Numbered from the stretch's first letter, positions 36,438 to 47,161 are shown. The stretch: 64,000 nt of DNA from Curvibacter sp. (GCA_020248905.1 JADCGR010000019.1:1-64000), one strand, 5' to 3'. Numbers and translations: made by a program. Notes: generated by a model from the sequence alone, not told the origin.

Positions 36438-36874
36438 ACACGGTCGTAATCTACACCGACGGCGCCTGCAAGGGAAATCCGGGTCCCGGTGGCTGGGGCG
36501 TGCTGCTGCGATCCGGTGACGTCGAAAAGGAGCTCTGCGGGGGCGAGCGTGAGACCACCAACAACCGGATGGAACTGCTCGCCGTCATTCAGGCGCTGGA
36601 GGCGCTCAAGCGTCCCTGTCATGTGATCCTGCATGCGGACAGTCAGTACGTGCTCAAGGGAATCACCGAGTGGCTCGCTGGCTGGAAGGCCAAGGGCTGG
36701 AAGACCGCTTCCAGGCAGCCCGTGAAGAATGTGGACCTGTGGCAACGGCTCGACGCGCTCGTGGCGGGCGCGGGGCACCGCATCGAGTGGCGCTGGGTCA
36801 AGGGGCACGATGGCGATCCCGGCAACGAGCGTGCCGATGCGCTGGCTAACCGCGGCGTGGCCCAGGCTCTGTAA
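36434..36874 (+). CDS. rnhA: Ribonuclease HI
   Basis: A 146-aa enzyme that cuts RNA in RNA-DNA hybrids and clears R-loops and primers. The catalytic residues are visible: Asp in [10 protein letters not shown], Glu in N-N-R-M-E-L-L, Asp in H-A-D-S-Q-Y-V, and the late Asp in G-N-E-R-A-D-A-L. The basic protrusion K-A-K-G-W-K-T is present. It is translationally coupled to the methyltransferase. Confidence 0.98.
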   Translation: MNTVVIYTDGACKGNPGPGGWGVLLRSGDVEKELCGGERETTNNRMELLAVIQALEALKRPCHVILHADSQYVLKGITEWLAGWKAKGWKTASRQPVKNVDLWQRLDALVAGAGHRIEWRWVKGHDGDPGNERADALANRGVAQAL

Positions 36875-37022
36875 AGTTCTGCAAAGCGTTGGCCTGACCC
36901 CCTGCGGGAGGGGTTCCGTGAGGGATGGTGCGTATGCAAGGCCCTCGGCGGGCTGCTACAGTCGGACCATCGGATCCCGGTGGCACAGCCCACGGATTCT
37001 CGCCTGTTGCAGCACAAAAACC

Positions 37023-38222
37023 ATGGCTTCCAAATTCATCTATCCGGTCATTGCCGTCGTCGGCATTGCGGCGGCTTCCGGTGCTGCCTGGTGGTACCAG
37101 CGCAAGTCGCCTGCGCGCACCGAAGCGCCTGCCGCCTCAGCACCAGCCGCGGCCCCCGCAGCGGCGGGACCACTGGGTGCGGGTGCCCAACCCCCGGGTG
37201 CGCCAGCGGGGGCGGGGCCTTCCGGACCATCGGGGCCGGCCAGGCCGGTGGCCGTGGAGGTTGCCAAGGTGCAGGTCGCCCGCTTAGTCGACGATGCCCA
37301 GGCCGTGGGCAGCCTGCGTTCGCGCCAGGGTGTGATGCTGCGCCCCGAGGTCAGTGGCCGCGTCACGCAGCTCAACTTCAGGGACGGTGAGCGCGTGCTC
37401 AAGGGGCAGTTGCTGGTGCAGTTTGATGACCAGCTGCCACAGGCCCAGATCAAGCAGAGCCTGGCCGAGCTGTCGATCGCCCAGGCCAACCACAAGCGCA
37501 ACCAGGAGCTGCTGGCGCAGAACTTTGTGAGCCAGCGTTCGCTGGACGAGAGTGCCGCCAACCTGGAGGTGGCCCAGGCCAAGCTCGCTCTGGCGCGGGC
37601 GACTGCTGAGCGCCTGCGGATCTTCGCTCCCTTTGACGCGATCGCTGGTATCCGCAGCGTCAACGTTGGTGACTATCTCAAGGACGGCACCGACATCGTC
37701 AACCTGGAGGACATCGATGCCGTTTTCGTGGACTACCGCCTGCCCGAGCGTTTCCAGGGCAAGGTCAAACCTGGCCTCAAGGCGACGGTCGAGCTCGATG
37801 CGCTGCCCGGTCGCAAGTTCGAGGCGCGGGTGCAGGCGGTCGATCCGCTGATCGACGCCAACGGCCGTTCCATCGGTGTGCGGGCCACCATCCCCAACCG
37901 CGATTTGCAGCTGCGCCCGGGGATGTTTGCCCGCGTGAGCACCGTCTTTGGCGTACGCGAGCGGGCCACTATCTTGCCCGAGGAGGCCATCGTGCCCCAA
38001 GGGGGCAAAGTCTTCGTGATCAAGCTCGTGCCTGGTGCGGACCAGGACACGCTGGTGTCGCAGCGCGTCGAGGTCAAGCTGGGTATCCGCCGGCCGGGTC
38101 AGGTCGAAATCGTCGAAGGCGTCAAGGACGGCGAGACCGTGGTCATCGCCGGGCAGCAACGCCTGCAGCGCGACGGCAGTCCGGTGCGGGTGCTCGAACT
38201 GAACCGTCCGTCCGGTAACTGA
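37023..38222 (+). CDS. RND efflux periplasmic adaptor (membrane fusion protein)
   Basis: A 399-aa adaptor with one N-terminal membrane anchor (about 6-25), no lipobox, and a Pro/Ala/Gly-rich linker to residue about 75. The lipoyl half-motif R-P-E-V-S-G-R-V-T-Q-L-N-F, the alpha-hairpin with A-N-H-K-R-N-Q-E-L-L, and I-F-A-P-F-D-A-I-A-G-I follow in normal order. It pairs with the pump gene 28 bases downstream. No outer-membrane factor gene lies here, so TolC-like help must come from elsewhere. Confidence 0.93.
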   Translation: MASKFIYPVIAVVGIAAASGAAWWYQRKSPARTEAPAASAPAAAPAAAGPLGAGAQPPGAPAGAGPSGPSGPARPVAVEVAKVQVARLVDDAQAVGSLRSRQGVMLRPEVSGRVTQLNFRDGERVLKGQLLVQFDDQLPQAQIKQSLAELSIAQANHKRNQELLAQNFVSQRSLDESAANLEVAQAKLALARATAERLRIFAPFDAIAGIRSVNVGDYLKDGTDIVNLEDIDAVFVDYRLPERFQGKVKPGLKATVELDALPGRKFEARVQAVDPLIDANGRSIGVRATIPNRDLQLRPGMFARVSTVFGVRERATILPEEAIVPQGGKVFVIKLVPGADQDTLVSQRVEVKLGIRRPGQVEIVEGVKDGETVVIAGQQRLQRDGSPVRVLELNRPSGN

Positions 38223-38250
38223 ACTGGCCCCCCCGCCAGCGCGAGGACTT

Positions 38251-41200
38251 ATGCAACTGCCCGAGATTTCTATCCGTCGCCCGGTCCTCGCCACCGTGCT
38301 GTCATTGCTTGTGCTGCTGATCGGCGCGGTCAGCTTCACCAAGCTGCCAGTGCGCGAGTACCCCAAGATCGACGAGCCGGTCGTGACGGTCACGGTGCGC
38401 TACGCCGGTGCCTCGGCCGAGGTGGTGGAGTCCCAGGTGGCCAAGCCGCTGGAGGATTCGATTGCCGGCATCGACGCCGTGGACGTGCTGACCTCGATCT
38501 CGCGGGCCGAGCAGGCGCAGATCACTGTGCGCTTCCGGCTCGAAAAGGACGCCGACGCGGCGGCGGCCGAGGTTCGCGACCGCACCGCCCGAGTGCGTAA
38601 TCGCCTGCCTCAGGCCATCGACGAGCCGGTCATTGCCAAGGTCGAGGCCGACGCCTTTCCCGTGATCTGGCTCGCCTTCTATAGCGATAGGCACAGCGCG
38701 CTGGAGATCAACGAAATGGTCAACCGCATCGTCAAGCCGCGCCTGCAAACGGTGACAGGTGCGGCCGATGTCCGCATCTTCGGCGAGCGCAAGTACGCCA
38801 TGCGCGTCTGGCTCGACCCCGACCGCCTGGCCGCCTACAAGCTCACCACGCAGGACGCCGAGGACGCCCTGCGCCGCAGCAATCTGGAGGTGCCGGCCGG
38901 CCGCATCGAAAGCCGGCAGCGCGAGTTCTCGGTCACGTCCAACACCGACCTGCGCACCCCCCGGCAGTTCGGTGAGATCGTGATCAAGACCGTAAATGGC
39001 TTTCCTGTCAAGTTGCGCGACGTGGCCCGCATCGCCGAGGGGGCTGCCGAGGAGCGCACCTCTGTGCGCCTCAATGGCAGCCCCGCCATATCCGCCGGGG
39101 TGATCCGGCAGGCGACAGCCAACCCGCTCGACCTGAGCAGCGGCGTGCGCGAGATGATCCCCCGTCTGCAGTCCGATCTGCCGCCGGGCGTGACCATCAA
39201 TGTGGCCAACGACAACTCCGTGTTCATCGACCGCTCGGTCAAGAACGTCTACCAGACCATCCTTGAAGCCGTGGTGCTGGTGGCTCTGGTCATCTTTGCT
39301 TTCCTGCGCACCTTCCGCGCGTCCATCATTCCCATCGTGACCATCCCGGTGAGCCTCATTGGAACCTTCGCGCTGATGGCACTGGCTGGCTTTACCATCA
39401 ACACTCTCACGCTGCTGGCTCTGGTGCTGGCCATCGGCCTGGTGGTGGATGACGCGATCGTCGTGCTGGAGAACATCTACCGCCACATCGAGGAAGGGCT
39501 CGACCCCTTCAGCGCCGCCATCAAGGGTGCGCGCGAGGTAGGCTTCGCCGTCGTGGCCATGACACTGACCCTGGCGGCGGTCTACGCGCCGCTGGCCTTC
39601 ACGCCCGGGCGCACGGGACGGCTATTCGTCGAGTTCGCGCTGGCCCTGGCCGGTGCAGTGATTGTCTCGGGTTTCATCGCGCTGACGCTTTCGCCCATGA
39701 TGTGCTCGCGCCTGCTCAGGCACAACCCCAGCCCAGGTGTCTTTGATCGCACCATGGAGCGTTGGCTCACGGCGCTGAGTATCGGCTACGAGCGAACGCT
39801 GCGGCACTTTCTGGGCATGCGCTGGCTGGTCCTGCTCCTCATGGCGGGTGTCGGCCTGGCCATTTGGGCCATCCTGCCCGGGATGAAGCGCGAGCTGGCC
39901 CCGATGGAGGACCGTGGCGTCATCCTGAATGTGATCAACGCCCCTGACGGTGCGACCATGGACTACACGGAGCGCTACGCCCGCGCCATCGAACGCATTG
40001 GCAGCGAGTACAAGGAGTTTGACCGGCTGTTCGTCGTTACCGGCAACCCGACGGTGAGCCAGTCCAACGTCTTCATGCGCGCCGTGGACTGGGATGAGCG
40101 CAAGCGCACGACGCTGGAGATGGCGCGCGAGATGCAGCCACGCATCAACGGTCTGCCCGGCGTGACGGCTTTCCCCATCACGCCGCCCTCGCTCGGCCAG
40201 GGCTTTCGCGAGCGGCCAGTGAACTTCGTCATTCTCACCTCCGACAGCTACGAGAACCTGAACCAGGTCACGCGGCGCTTCCTTGATGAGATCGGCAAGA
40301 ACCCGGGCTTCCTGACACCCGACGTGGATCTCCGCCTGAACAAGCCTGAACTCAAGATTGACGTGAACCGCGAGAAGGCCGCCGACCTGGGCGTGAGCGT
40401 GGATGCAGTTGCCCGCGCCATCGAGACCATGCTGGGCGGCCGGCTGGTGACTCGCTACAAGCGCGACGGCGATCAGTACGACGTGATCGTGCAGACGCAG
40501 TCGGCCGGGCGTGATACGCCGGACGACATCGAGCGCATCTTTGTGCGTGGCCGCAACGAAGCCATGATTCCGCTGGCCTCGCTGGTCACGGTGCGCGAGG
40601 CGGTCGCGCCGCGCGAGCTCAACCACTTCAGCCAGCGGCGTGCGGTCACCATCACCGCCAACCTGGCCCCTGACTACTCTTTGGGCGAGGCGCTGGACTT
40701 CCTGGACGAGGTGGGCAAGAAGGTGCTCAAGCCGGGTTACACCACTGATCTCAACGGCACCTCGCGCGAGTTTCGTAACTCGCAGGGTTCGCTGACCATC
40801 GTCTTCGTGCTGGCCCTGCTCTTTATCTTTCTGGTGCTGGCTGCCCAGTTTGAGAGCTTTGTCGATCCCCTCGTCATCATGCTGTCGGTACCTCTGTCCA
40901 TGATCGGCGCGCTGCTCGCGCTCAAGCTCAGCAACGGCACGCTCAACGTCTACTCGCAGATCGGGCTGGTCACCCTGGTCGGCCTCATCACCAAGCACGG
41001 CATCCTGATCGTCGAGTTCGCCAACCAGATGCGCGAGCAGGGCATGGAGATGAAGGAGGCGGTCGTCAAGGCGGCCAGCCAGCGCCTGCGCCCCATCCTC
41101 ATGACCACGGGCGCCATGGTGCTGGGCGCGGTGCCGCTGGCCCTGTCCACGGGCGCAGGCGCCGAGAGCCGCAACCAGATCGGATGGGTCATCGTCGGCG

Positions 41201-41334
41201 GCATGTCTGTGGGCACGGTGCTGACCATCTTCGTCGTACCCACCATGTACACCCTTCTGGCACGCAAGGCAGCCCCGGGTGCCGACAAACGCCCAGTGAG
41301 CGATGCCACTGGTCACGATCTGGTGGCCAAGTGA
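38251..41334 (+). CDS. RND multidrug efflux pump, HAE1/AcrB type
   Basis: A 1027-aa inner-membrane proton antiporter with 12 helices and two large periplasmic loops. The N-terminus S-I-R-R-P-V-L-A-T-V is typical. The proton relay Asp pair is in G-L-V-V-D-D-A-I-V-V-L-E-N, the G-F-A-V-V-A-M-T-L helix follows, and the second-half helix 10 has L-V-G-L-I-T-K-H-G-I-L-I-V-E. The Lys is the relay Lys of HAE1 pumps. Substrate range is unknown. No regulator is next to it. Confidence 0.95.
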   Translation: MQLPEISIRRPVLATVLSLLVLLIGAVSFTKLPVREYPKIDEPVVTVTVRYAGASAEVVESQVAKPLEDSIAGIDAVDVLTSISRAEQAQITVRFRLEKDADAAAAEVRDRTARVRNRLPQAIDEPVIAKVEADAFPVIWLAFYSDRHSALEINEMVNRIVKPRLQTVTGAADVRIFGERKYAMRVWLDPDRLAAYKLTTQDAEDALRRSNLEVPAGRIESRQREFSVTSNTDLRTPRQFGEIVIKTVNGFPVKLRDVARIAEGAAEERTSVRLNGSPAISAGVIRQATANPLDLSSGVREMIPRLQSDLPPGVTINVANDNSVFIDRSVKNVYQTILEAVVLVALVIFAFLRTFRASIIPIVTIPVSLIGTFALMALAGFTINTLTLLALVLAIGLVVDDAIVVLENIYRHIEEGLDPFSAAIKGAREVGFAVVAMTLTLAAVYAPLAFTPGRTGRLFVEFALALAGAVIVSGFIALTLSPMMCSRLLRHNPSPGVFDRTMERWLTALSIGYERTLRHFLGMRWLVLLLMAGVGLAIWAILPGMKRELAPMEDRGVILNVINAPDGATMDYTERYARAIERIGSEYKEFDRLFVVTGNPTVSQSNVFMRAVDWDERKRTTLEMAREMQPRINGLPGVTAFPITPPSLGQGFRERPVNFVILTSDSYENLNQVTRRFLDEIGKNPGFLTPDVDLRLNKPELKIDVNREKAADLGVSVDAVARAIETMLGGRLVTRYKRDGDQYDVIVQTQSAGRDTPDDIERIFVRGRNEAMIPLASLVTVREAVAPRELNHFSQRRAVTITANLAPDYSLGEALDFLDEVGKKVLKPGYTTDLNGTSREFRNSQGSLTIVFVLALLFIFLVLAAQFESFVDPLVIMLSVPLSMIGALLALKLSNGTLNVYSQIGLVTLVGLITKHGILIVEFANQMREQGMEMKEAVVKAASQRLRPILMTTGAMVLGAVPLALSTGAGAESRNQIGWVIVGGMSVGTVLTIFVVPTMYTLLARKAAPGADKRPVSDATGHDLVAK

Positions 41335-41346
41335 GCCGCGCCGGCC

Positions 41347-43866
41347 GTGGCTGACATGGCTGGCCCGAAAGACAACCCCGGCGAGCCGGGCGGCCTGAGC
41401 GCCGCCGAGGCTGCCCGCCGGCTGGCGACCGACGGTCCGAATGTGCTGCCCGGCGAAGGCACGCGCAGCCTCCTGCGCATCGTGGGCGAGACCGTGCGCG
41501 ACCCCATGTTCCTGCTTTTGCTAGCCGCTGCGCTGCTCTACCTGCTCCTGGGTGACCTCAAGGAAAGCCTGAGCCTGCTGGTCATGGTCTGTGTGGTGAT
41601 CGGGCTCACGCTCTATCAGGAGGGGCGGACAGAGCGCGCCGTGCAGGCCCTGCGCGATCTTTCCAGCCCCCGTGCGCGCGTGATCCGTGACGGTCAGGTC
41701 TGCGTGATTGCGGGCCGCGACCTTGTGCGTGGCGACCTGCTGATACTGGCCGAGGGCGACCGCGTAGCGGCGGACGCCGAGTTGTTGTCCGGCGGACCGC
41801 TGGAGTTGGACGAGTCTCTCCTCACGGGTGAGTCGCTGCCGGTCGAGCGGCGCGCTGGCGGTGCTGCGGCCACGGTCCATGCCGGCACTCTGGTCGTGCA
41901 GGGCCAGGCCCTGGCCCGCGTGCGGGCCACCGGTGTACACAGCCAGATGGGACGCATCGGGCACGCGCTGCAGACCGTACAGGCCGAGGAATCCCCGCTG
42001 CGTCGACAGACGCGCCAGCTCGTACACCGGCTGGCCGTGTTTGGCCTGGTGTTTTGCCTATCTCTCGTCGTGCTGCAGGGCCTCACGCGTGGCGACTGGC
42101 TGCAGGCTCTGCTGGCTGGCATCGCGCTGGCCATTGCCATGCTGCCGCAGGAGTTCAGCGTGGTCATGACCGTGCTGCCGGCGCTGGGAGCGTGGCGGCT
42201 GGCACGCGAACAGGTGCTCACGCGCCGTATGGCGGCGATCGAGACGGTGGGTGCGACCTCGGCGCTGTGCGTGGACAAGACGGGGACGCTGACCCTCAAC
42301 CGAATGCGCGTCGCGCAGTTGAATGCCGCTGGCGCTGTGCACGCCTTGGAGCCAGCCGGGCGCGGGGAACTGCCCGAGGACTACCACGAGCTGGTCGAGT
42401 ACGCGATTCTCGCCAGCCGAGTCGATCCCTACGACCCCATGGAGCAGGCTTTCCACGCGCTGGGCCGCAGCGACCTGGCGCAGACCGAGCACCTGCATGG
42501 CGACTGGGAACTGGTGCAGGAATACGCCCTGTCACCAGGCCTGCGCGCCATGGCGCATGTCTGGCGCGGCCAGGGCCAGGGCGCGCACGTGGTAGCTGCC
42601 AAGGGCTCGCCCGAGGCCATCATCGACCTTTGCCATCTGGACGCGGGCCATCGCATTGCAGTTGCAGCGTCGGCCGATGCCATGGCTGCCAAAGGCTTGC
42701 GCGTGCTGGCGATCGCGCGCGCACTTCATCCGGGTCCCCCCTGGCCGGCGGGCGAGCATGACTTCGACTTCCGCTACGTGGGCCTGATCGGTCTGGCAGA
42801 CCCACTGCGGCCCGGCATTCCCCAGGCCGTGCGTGAGTGCCGCGAGGCGGGTATCCGAGTCGTGATGATCACGGGCGACTACCCGGTCACGGCTCGGGCT
42901 ATCGCCGCCCAGGCCGGTGTCGACGCGCATGAAGTGATCACCGGGCACGAGCTGGACCGGCTGTCCGACGCGCAGCTGCAGCAGCGCCTGCAGACCGCCA
43001 GCGTCTGCGCACGCATTGCGCCGGTGCAGAAGCTGCGCATCGTGCAGGCCCTTCAGGCGGGCGGCGCCGTGGTGGCCATGACGGGCGACGGCGTCAACGA
43101 TGCGCCCGCCCTCAAGGCCGCCCACGTCGGCGTGGCCATGGGCGCGCGCGGCACCGACGTGGCGCGGGAAGCGGCAGCCCTGGTGCTGGTCGACGACAAC
43201 TTCGCGTCCATCGTGCATGCCGTGCGCCAGGGCCGTCGCATCTACGGTAACTTGCGCAAGGCCATGGCCTACATCCTCGCGGTGCACGTGCCCATCGCTG
43301 GCATGGCGCTGTTACCGCTGCTGCTGGGCTGGCCCATCGTGCTGTTTCCCATGCACATCGCGTTGCTGGAGCTCGCCATCGACCCCGCCTGTGCCATGGT
43401 GTTCGAGGCCGAGCCCGCCGAGGAGGACGTTATGCAGCAACCGCCACGAGATCCCCGCGCGCCGCTGTTTGACGGCGCGGCTATTCTGCATGCTGTCCTG
43501 CAGGGTCTGGGTGTGTTGCTGGCGGTCCTGCTGCTTTATGTGTGGGGCCTGCGCACGCTGGACGAGGCGCAGGCGCGCAGCCTCGCCTTCGCCGCTCTCG
43601 TTCTGGGCAATCTCGCGCTTATCCACTCAAACCGTGGCGGGCGGCGGGGCATGCTTGCTGCCCTGCGGACAGGGCATCCGATGTTGTGGGGCGTGAGCGC
43701 CTTCATCCTCGGGCTGCTGGCGCTGTCGCTTTACCTGCCGCTGCTGGCTTCCCTGCTCCAGCTCGAACCCCTTTCAGCGGGTCAGCTGCTGTTGGCGGCG
43801 GCCGTGGCCACCCTGTGCGTGCCGTGGTTCGCGCTGCTGCGCCGATATCTTGGTCGGCGGGCCTGA
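41347..43866 (+). CDS. Cation-translocating P-type ATPase
   Basis: An 839-aa P2-like ATPase. The actuator motif is L-T-G-E-S, the phosphorylated Asp is residue 310 in D-K-T-G-T-L-T, the hinge is T-G-D-G-V-N-D-A-P-A-L, and M-I-T-G-D-Y is present. N-terminal cation ATPase residues G-L-S-A-A-E-A fit the family. Helix 4 reads M-L-P-Q-E-F, where Ca2+ pumps have P-E-G-L; Gln268 replaces the first Glu. The ion is therefore not assigned. GTG 41347 follows the RND stop by 12 bases, so it may share that transcript; ATG 41356 is an alternative start. Confidence 0.9.
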   Translation: MADMAGPKDNPGEPGGLSAAEAARRLATDGPNVLPGEGTRSLLRIVGETVRDPMFLLLLAAALLYLLLGDLKESLSLLVMVCVVIGLTLYQEGRTERAVQALRDLSSPRARVIRDGQVCVIAGRDLVRGDLLILAEGDRVAADAELLSGGPLELDESLLTGESLPVERRAGGAAATVHAGTLVVQGQALARVRATGVHSQMGRIGHALQTVQAEESPLRRQTRQLVHRLAVFGLVFCLSLVVLQGLTRGDWLQALLAGIALAIAMLPQEFSVVMTVLPALGAWRLAREQVLTRRMAAIETVGATSALCVDKTGTLTLNRMRVAQLNAAGAVHALEPAGRGELPEDYHELVEYAILASRVDPYDPMEQAFHALGRSDLAQTEHLHGDWELVQEYALSPGLRAMAHVWRGQGQGAHVVAAKGSPEAIIDLCHLDAGHRIAVAASADAMAAKGLRVLAIARALHPGPPWPAGEHDFDFRYVGLIGLADPLRPGIPQAVRECREAGIRVVMITGDYPVTARAIAAQAGVDAHEVITGHELDRLSDAQLQQRLQTASVCARIAPVQKLRIVQALQAGGAVVAMTGDGVNDAPALKAAHVGVAMGARGTDVAREAAALVLVDDNFASIVHAVRQGRRIYGNLRKAMAYILAVHVPIAGMALLPLLLGWPIVLFPMHIALLELAIDPACAMVFEAEPAEEDVMQQPPRDPRAPLFDGAAILHAVLQGLGVLLAVLLLYVWGLRTLDEAQARSLAFAALVLGNLALIHSNRGGRRGMLAALRTGHPMLWGVSAFILGLLALSLYLPLLASLLQLEPLSAGQLLLAAAVATLCVPWFALLRRYLGRRA

Positions 43867-43914
43867 GGGAGCGCTTGGCCACACTGTTTCCTGCAATAGA
43901 AGCCGGCCGTGGGT

Positions 43915-45192
43915 TCAGATCACGCCCTCAAACATCATCACGTCCACCTCGTCGCCAACCGCAACATGGCCCTGCGCGTGGTGCAGCACGATGAGACCGT
44001 TGGCCTGGACCATGGAGCTCAGCACGCCCGAGCCCTGGTTGCCCGTGGTGCGGACCTGCAGGGTGCCGTCGGGCGCGGCGCTGACGATGCCGCGCTGGTA
44101 CTCGGTGCGTCCAGGCTTCTTGCGCAGCGGCTCCAGGCAGCGCGCACGCAGCAGGGGCGCGGGCAGGGTCTCGCAGCCCATCATGCGCAGCAGAGCCGGG
44201 CGTACAAAGGCCAGAAAGGTCACCATCACCGCCACGGGGTTGCCGGGCAGGCCGAAGAGTACGCAGGCGCTGCCCGACAACGACAGGCGGCCGACCGCCA
44301 TCGGGCGGCCCGGGCGCATGGCGATACGCCAGAAGGCCACATCGCCGAGCTTCTTCATCATCGCCTTGGTGTGATCGGCCTCGCCCACGCTCACGCCGCC
44401 GCTGGTGATGATGGCGTCGGCCTGCGCCGAGGCGGCACGGAACGTGGCCTCCAGCCGTTGGGGGTCGTCGGCCACGACGCCGTAGTCCAGCACCTCGACG
44501 CCGAGCCGCGTCAGCAGGCCGAAGACCGTGTAGCGATTGCTGTCGTAGACTGCCCCCTCGCGTGGCGCATCGCCCAAGCTCAGGATCTCGTCACCCGTGG
44601 AGAAATAGGCCACCTTGAGCCGGCGCCGCACGGTGACCGTGGGAATACCCAGGCTGGCCGCCAGCCCGAGTGCCGCGGGCGACAGGCGCGTACCGGCACG
44701 CAGGGCAGGCTGGCCCTGCATGACGTCCTCGCCAAGGACGCGACGGTTGTCGCCCGTCTGTAGCAAGCCCGCCGGGATGGTGATGTGCTCGCCGTCCAGC
44801 TGCACGAACTCCTGCGGCACCACGGTGTCCAGGCCCGCAGGCATGATGGCGCCCGTCATGATGCGCAGGCACTCGCCGGCCGCGACCTTGCCCTGCCAGG
44901 CCTTGCCCGCCAGGGCGGTGCCCACTGACTTCAGTCTAAGGGGCGCATCCGGCCGGAGCTGGCGGCCGTCGAAGGCGTAGCCATCCATGGCCGAGTTGTC
45001 GTGGGGCGGTACGCTGACCGGGGAAATCACGTCCTCGGCCAGTACACGGTCGAGCGCGTCGAAGATGCCCAGGCTCTGCGTTTCGGCGACGGGCTCGACG
45101 AGGCGTTCAAGAAACGCGTTGACGCCCTGCGCGCTCAGGGCCTGCGGGTCGTAGCCCTGTAGCTCCGCCGCGATCTGTTCTATGGTTTTCAT
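43915..45192 (-). CDS. moeA: Molybdopterin molybdotransferase
   Basis: A 425-aa enzyme that inserts molybdate into adenylylated molybdopterin. Conserved parts are P-P-H-D-N-S-A-M-D-G-Y-A, I-M-T-G-A-I-M-P, F-S-T-G-D-E-I in domain III and G-G-V-S-V-G-E-A-D. The start ATG 45192 fits the family; upstream in-frame codons overlap mobA. It lies four bases after the mobA stop in the order moaA-mobA-moeA on the minus strand. Confidence 0.96.
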   Translation of the reverse strand: MKTIEQIAAELQGYDPQALSAQGVNAFLERLVEPVAETQSLGIFDALDRVLAEDVISPVSVPPHDNSAMDGYAFDGRQLRPDAPLRLKSVGTALAGKAWQGKVAAGECLRIMTGAIMPAGLDTVVPQEFVQLDGEHITIPAGLLQTGDNRRVLGEDVMQGQPALRAGTRLSPAALGLAASLGIPTVTVRRRLKVAYFSTGDEILSLGDAPREGAVYDSNRYTVFGLLTRLGVEVLDYGVVADDPQRLEATFRAASAQADAIITSGGVSVGEADHTKAMMKKLGDVAFWRIAMRPGRPMAVGRLSLSGSACVLFGLPGNPVAVMVTFLAFVRPALLRMMGCETLPAPLLRARCLEPLRKKPGRTEYQRGIVSAAPDGTLQVRTTGNQGSGVLSSMVQANGLIVLHHAQGHVAVGDEVDVMMFEGVI

Positions 45193-45196
45193 GCGC

Positions 45197-45820
45197 TCAG
45201 GAGTCTTCCAGCTGCTTGAGTTCAGCCAGCGTATTGGCATTTGAGAACGCCAACGCGTCGTCGCCGGGCTGGTCAAAGGGCACGACCACTGTGCGGTGTT
45301 GGGCCGTCCACGCGTCAATCTTGCGGCCGCCCTCCTTGGTGAAGGCTGCGAGGCTCTCCAGCAGGTTCACGCTGAGCAGGCAGAACACGGGCTGGGTGCG
45401 GACCTGCACCTGACCCTGCTCGTCGGCTTCGCGGCCGGCCGCCATGGCGATCTGCGCGCCTTCGCGCTCCAGTGCGGCGGCCAGGCGGCTCGCCAGGTCT
45501 ATGGGGAAGCGCGGCGTGTCGCACGGCACGGTCAGCAGCCACGGGGTCTCGCAGCGTTCCAGGCCGGTCAGAAACCCGGCGAGCGGGCCAGCGTAGTCGG
45601 TCAGCACATCGGGCCAGACCTCGACGCCGAAGGACTCATAGGCCGAGAGGTTGCGGTTGGCATTGATCATCACCGGACCCGCCTGCAGCTGCAGGCGCAT
45701 GAGCGTGTGCAGGGCCAGCGGCAGCCCGTTGAAGTTCTGCAGGCCCTTGTCCACGCCGCCCATGCGGCTGCCACGGCCGCCGGCGAGGATGAGACCGGTG
45801 ATGTCTTGAGGGCGTATCAA
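45197..45820 (-). CDS. mobA: Molybdenum cofactor guanylyltransferase
   Basis: A 207-aa enzyme that joins GMP to molybdenum cofactor for the DMSO reductase family. The nucleotide-binding motif is [25 protein letters not shown] is the metal-binding loop. It is two bases from moaA, so the three genes form an operon. Confidence 0.95.
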   Translation of the reverse strand: MIRPQDITGLILAGGRGSRMGGVDKGLQNFNGLPLALHTLMRLQLQAGPVMINANRNLSAYESFGVEVWPDVLTDYAGPLAGFLTGLERCETPWLLTVPCDTPRFPIDLASRLAAALEREGAQIAMAAGREADEQGQVQVRTQPVFCLLSVNLLESLAAFTKEGGRKIDAWTAQHRTVVVPFDQPGDDALAFSNANTLAELKQLEDS

Positions 45821-45822
45821 AT

Positions 45823-46974
45823 CTAGCCTCCGATGTAGCTCATTTCCACGCGGCGCTGTGGCCGCAGTCCCTTTTCGGGCGACTGCTGGCCGCGCAGTTC
45901 GGAGTAACGGTCATCGCGCGCGCTCCAGATGTGGCCGATGGCCGATTCGATGTCGGCATCGCTGGCCCCGCCGCGGATCAGGCTGCGCAGGTCGTGGCCC
46001 TGGGTGGCGAAAAGGCAGAGATAGAGCCGGCCCTCGGTGGATAGGCGCGCACGATTGCAGTCGCCGCAGAAGGCATGGGTCACGCTGCTGATCACACCGA
46101 TCTCGCCAAGCGTGGGGTCGTGCTGGCCGTCGGTACCGGCATAGCCCCAGCGCTCAGCGGTCTCGCCGGGTGCGCTGGGTTCGAGCTGCACCAGCGGCAG
46201 TTCGGCATGGATGCGCTGCACCACCTCGGCCGAGGGCAGGACCTCGTCCATACGCCAGCCGTTGGTGGCGCCCACGTCCATGTACTCGATGAAGCGCAGC
46301 ACCATTGCCGTCCCGCGGAAGTGGCGCGCCATAGGCAGGATCTCATGCTCGTTGGTGCCGCGCTTGACGACCATATTGATCTTGATCGGTCCCAGTCCCG
46401 CGTCGCGCGCGGCCGCGATGCCTTCGAGCACATCCTGTACCGGGAAGTCGACGTCGTTCATACGGCGAAAGACCGCATCGTCGAGCCCGTCCAAGCTGAT
46501 GGTGACGCGCTGCAGCCCGGCCGCCTTGAGGTCGCGCGCCTTGCGTGCCAGCAGCGAGCCGTTGGTGGTGAGCGTGAGGTCCAGCGGATCGCCGTCGACC
46601 GTGCGCAAAGCGGCCAGCTGCCCGATGAGGATTTCGATGTTCTTGCGCAGCAGCGGCTCGCCCCCGGTGAGGCGGATCTTGCGTACGCCATGGGCGGCGA
46701 AGAGCCGGGCGACCCGCGTGATCTCCTCGAAGCTCAGCAGGGCACTGTGCGGCAGATAGGCATAGTCCTTATCGAAGACTTCCTTGGGCATGCAGTAACT
46801 GCAGCGGAAGTTGCAGCGATCGGTCACGCTGATGCGCAGGTCACGCAGCGGACGGCCCAGACGATCCGTGATCAGGCCGTTGGCTGCGATGCGCGTGGCA
46901 GGGTCGAAAGCTGCAGCGGGCGCCACAAGGTTTGGGATGCGCTGGTCGACCAGCGGAATCACTCGTTCAGACAT
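45823..46974 (-). CDS. moaA: GTP 3',8-cyclase (radical SAM)
   Basis: A 383-aa enzyme for the first step of molybdenum cofactor synthesis. The radical SAM cluster motif is C-N-F-R-C-S-Y-C, the SAM motif is T-G-G-E-P-L-L, and the C-terminal second cluster has F-C-G-D-C-N-R-A-R with a later C in L-Y-L-C-L-F-A. The C-terminus lacks the double-Gly end of some homologues and instead ends Y-I-G-G, so it is intact. Upstream is a 187-base gap and then IS remnants. Confidence 0.96.
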   Translation of the reverse strand: MSERVIPLVDQRIPNLVAPAAAFDPATRIAANGLITDRLGRPLRDLRISVTDRCNFRCSYCMPKEVFDKDYAYLPHSALLSFEEITRVARLFAAHGVRKIRLTGGEPLLRKNIEILIGQLAALRTVDGDPLDLTLTTNGSLLARKARDLKAAGLQRVTISLDGLDDAVFRRMNDVDFPVQDVLEGIAAARDAGLGPIKINMVVKRGTNEHEILPMARHFRGTAMVLRFIEYMDVGATNGWRMDEVLPSAEVVQRIHAELPLVQLEPSAPGETAERWGYAGTDGQHDPTLGEIGVISSVTHAFCGDCNRARLSTEGRLYLCLFATQGHDLRSLIRGGASDADIESAIGHIWSARDDRYSELRGQQSPEKGLRPQRRVEMSYIGG

Positions 46975-47161
46975 GCCCTTATTGTGACCCAGCCGCTAAG
47001 ACCCCGGGGCAAGACCGCGCAAAACGCGTGAAGCCCTTTCCCGAGGACGTGGAACGGGCCGGCGTGGGACGCCCAGCCTATCAGGCTGCTGAAATACTTC
47101 CATACTCAGGTCCACGCCGGACCCTTGTGAAACGTAATGACGCTGACTACACGAATGCACC

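Noticed and set aside
39622-41316. 564-codon minus-strand open frame opposite the RND pump
   Set aside because: Composition is typical of an antisense shadow (His/Arg/Gln-rich) and no family is recognised, while the opposite frame is a complete RND pump.
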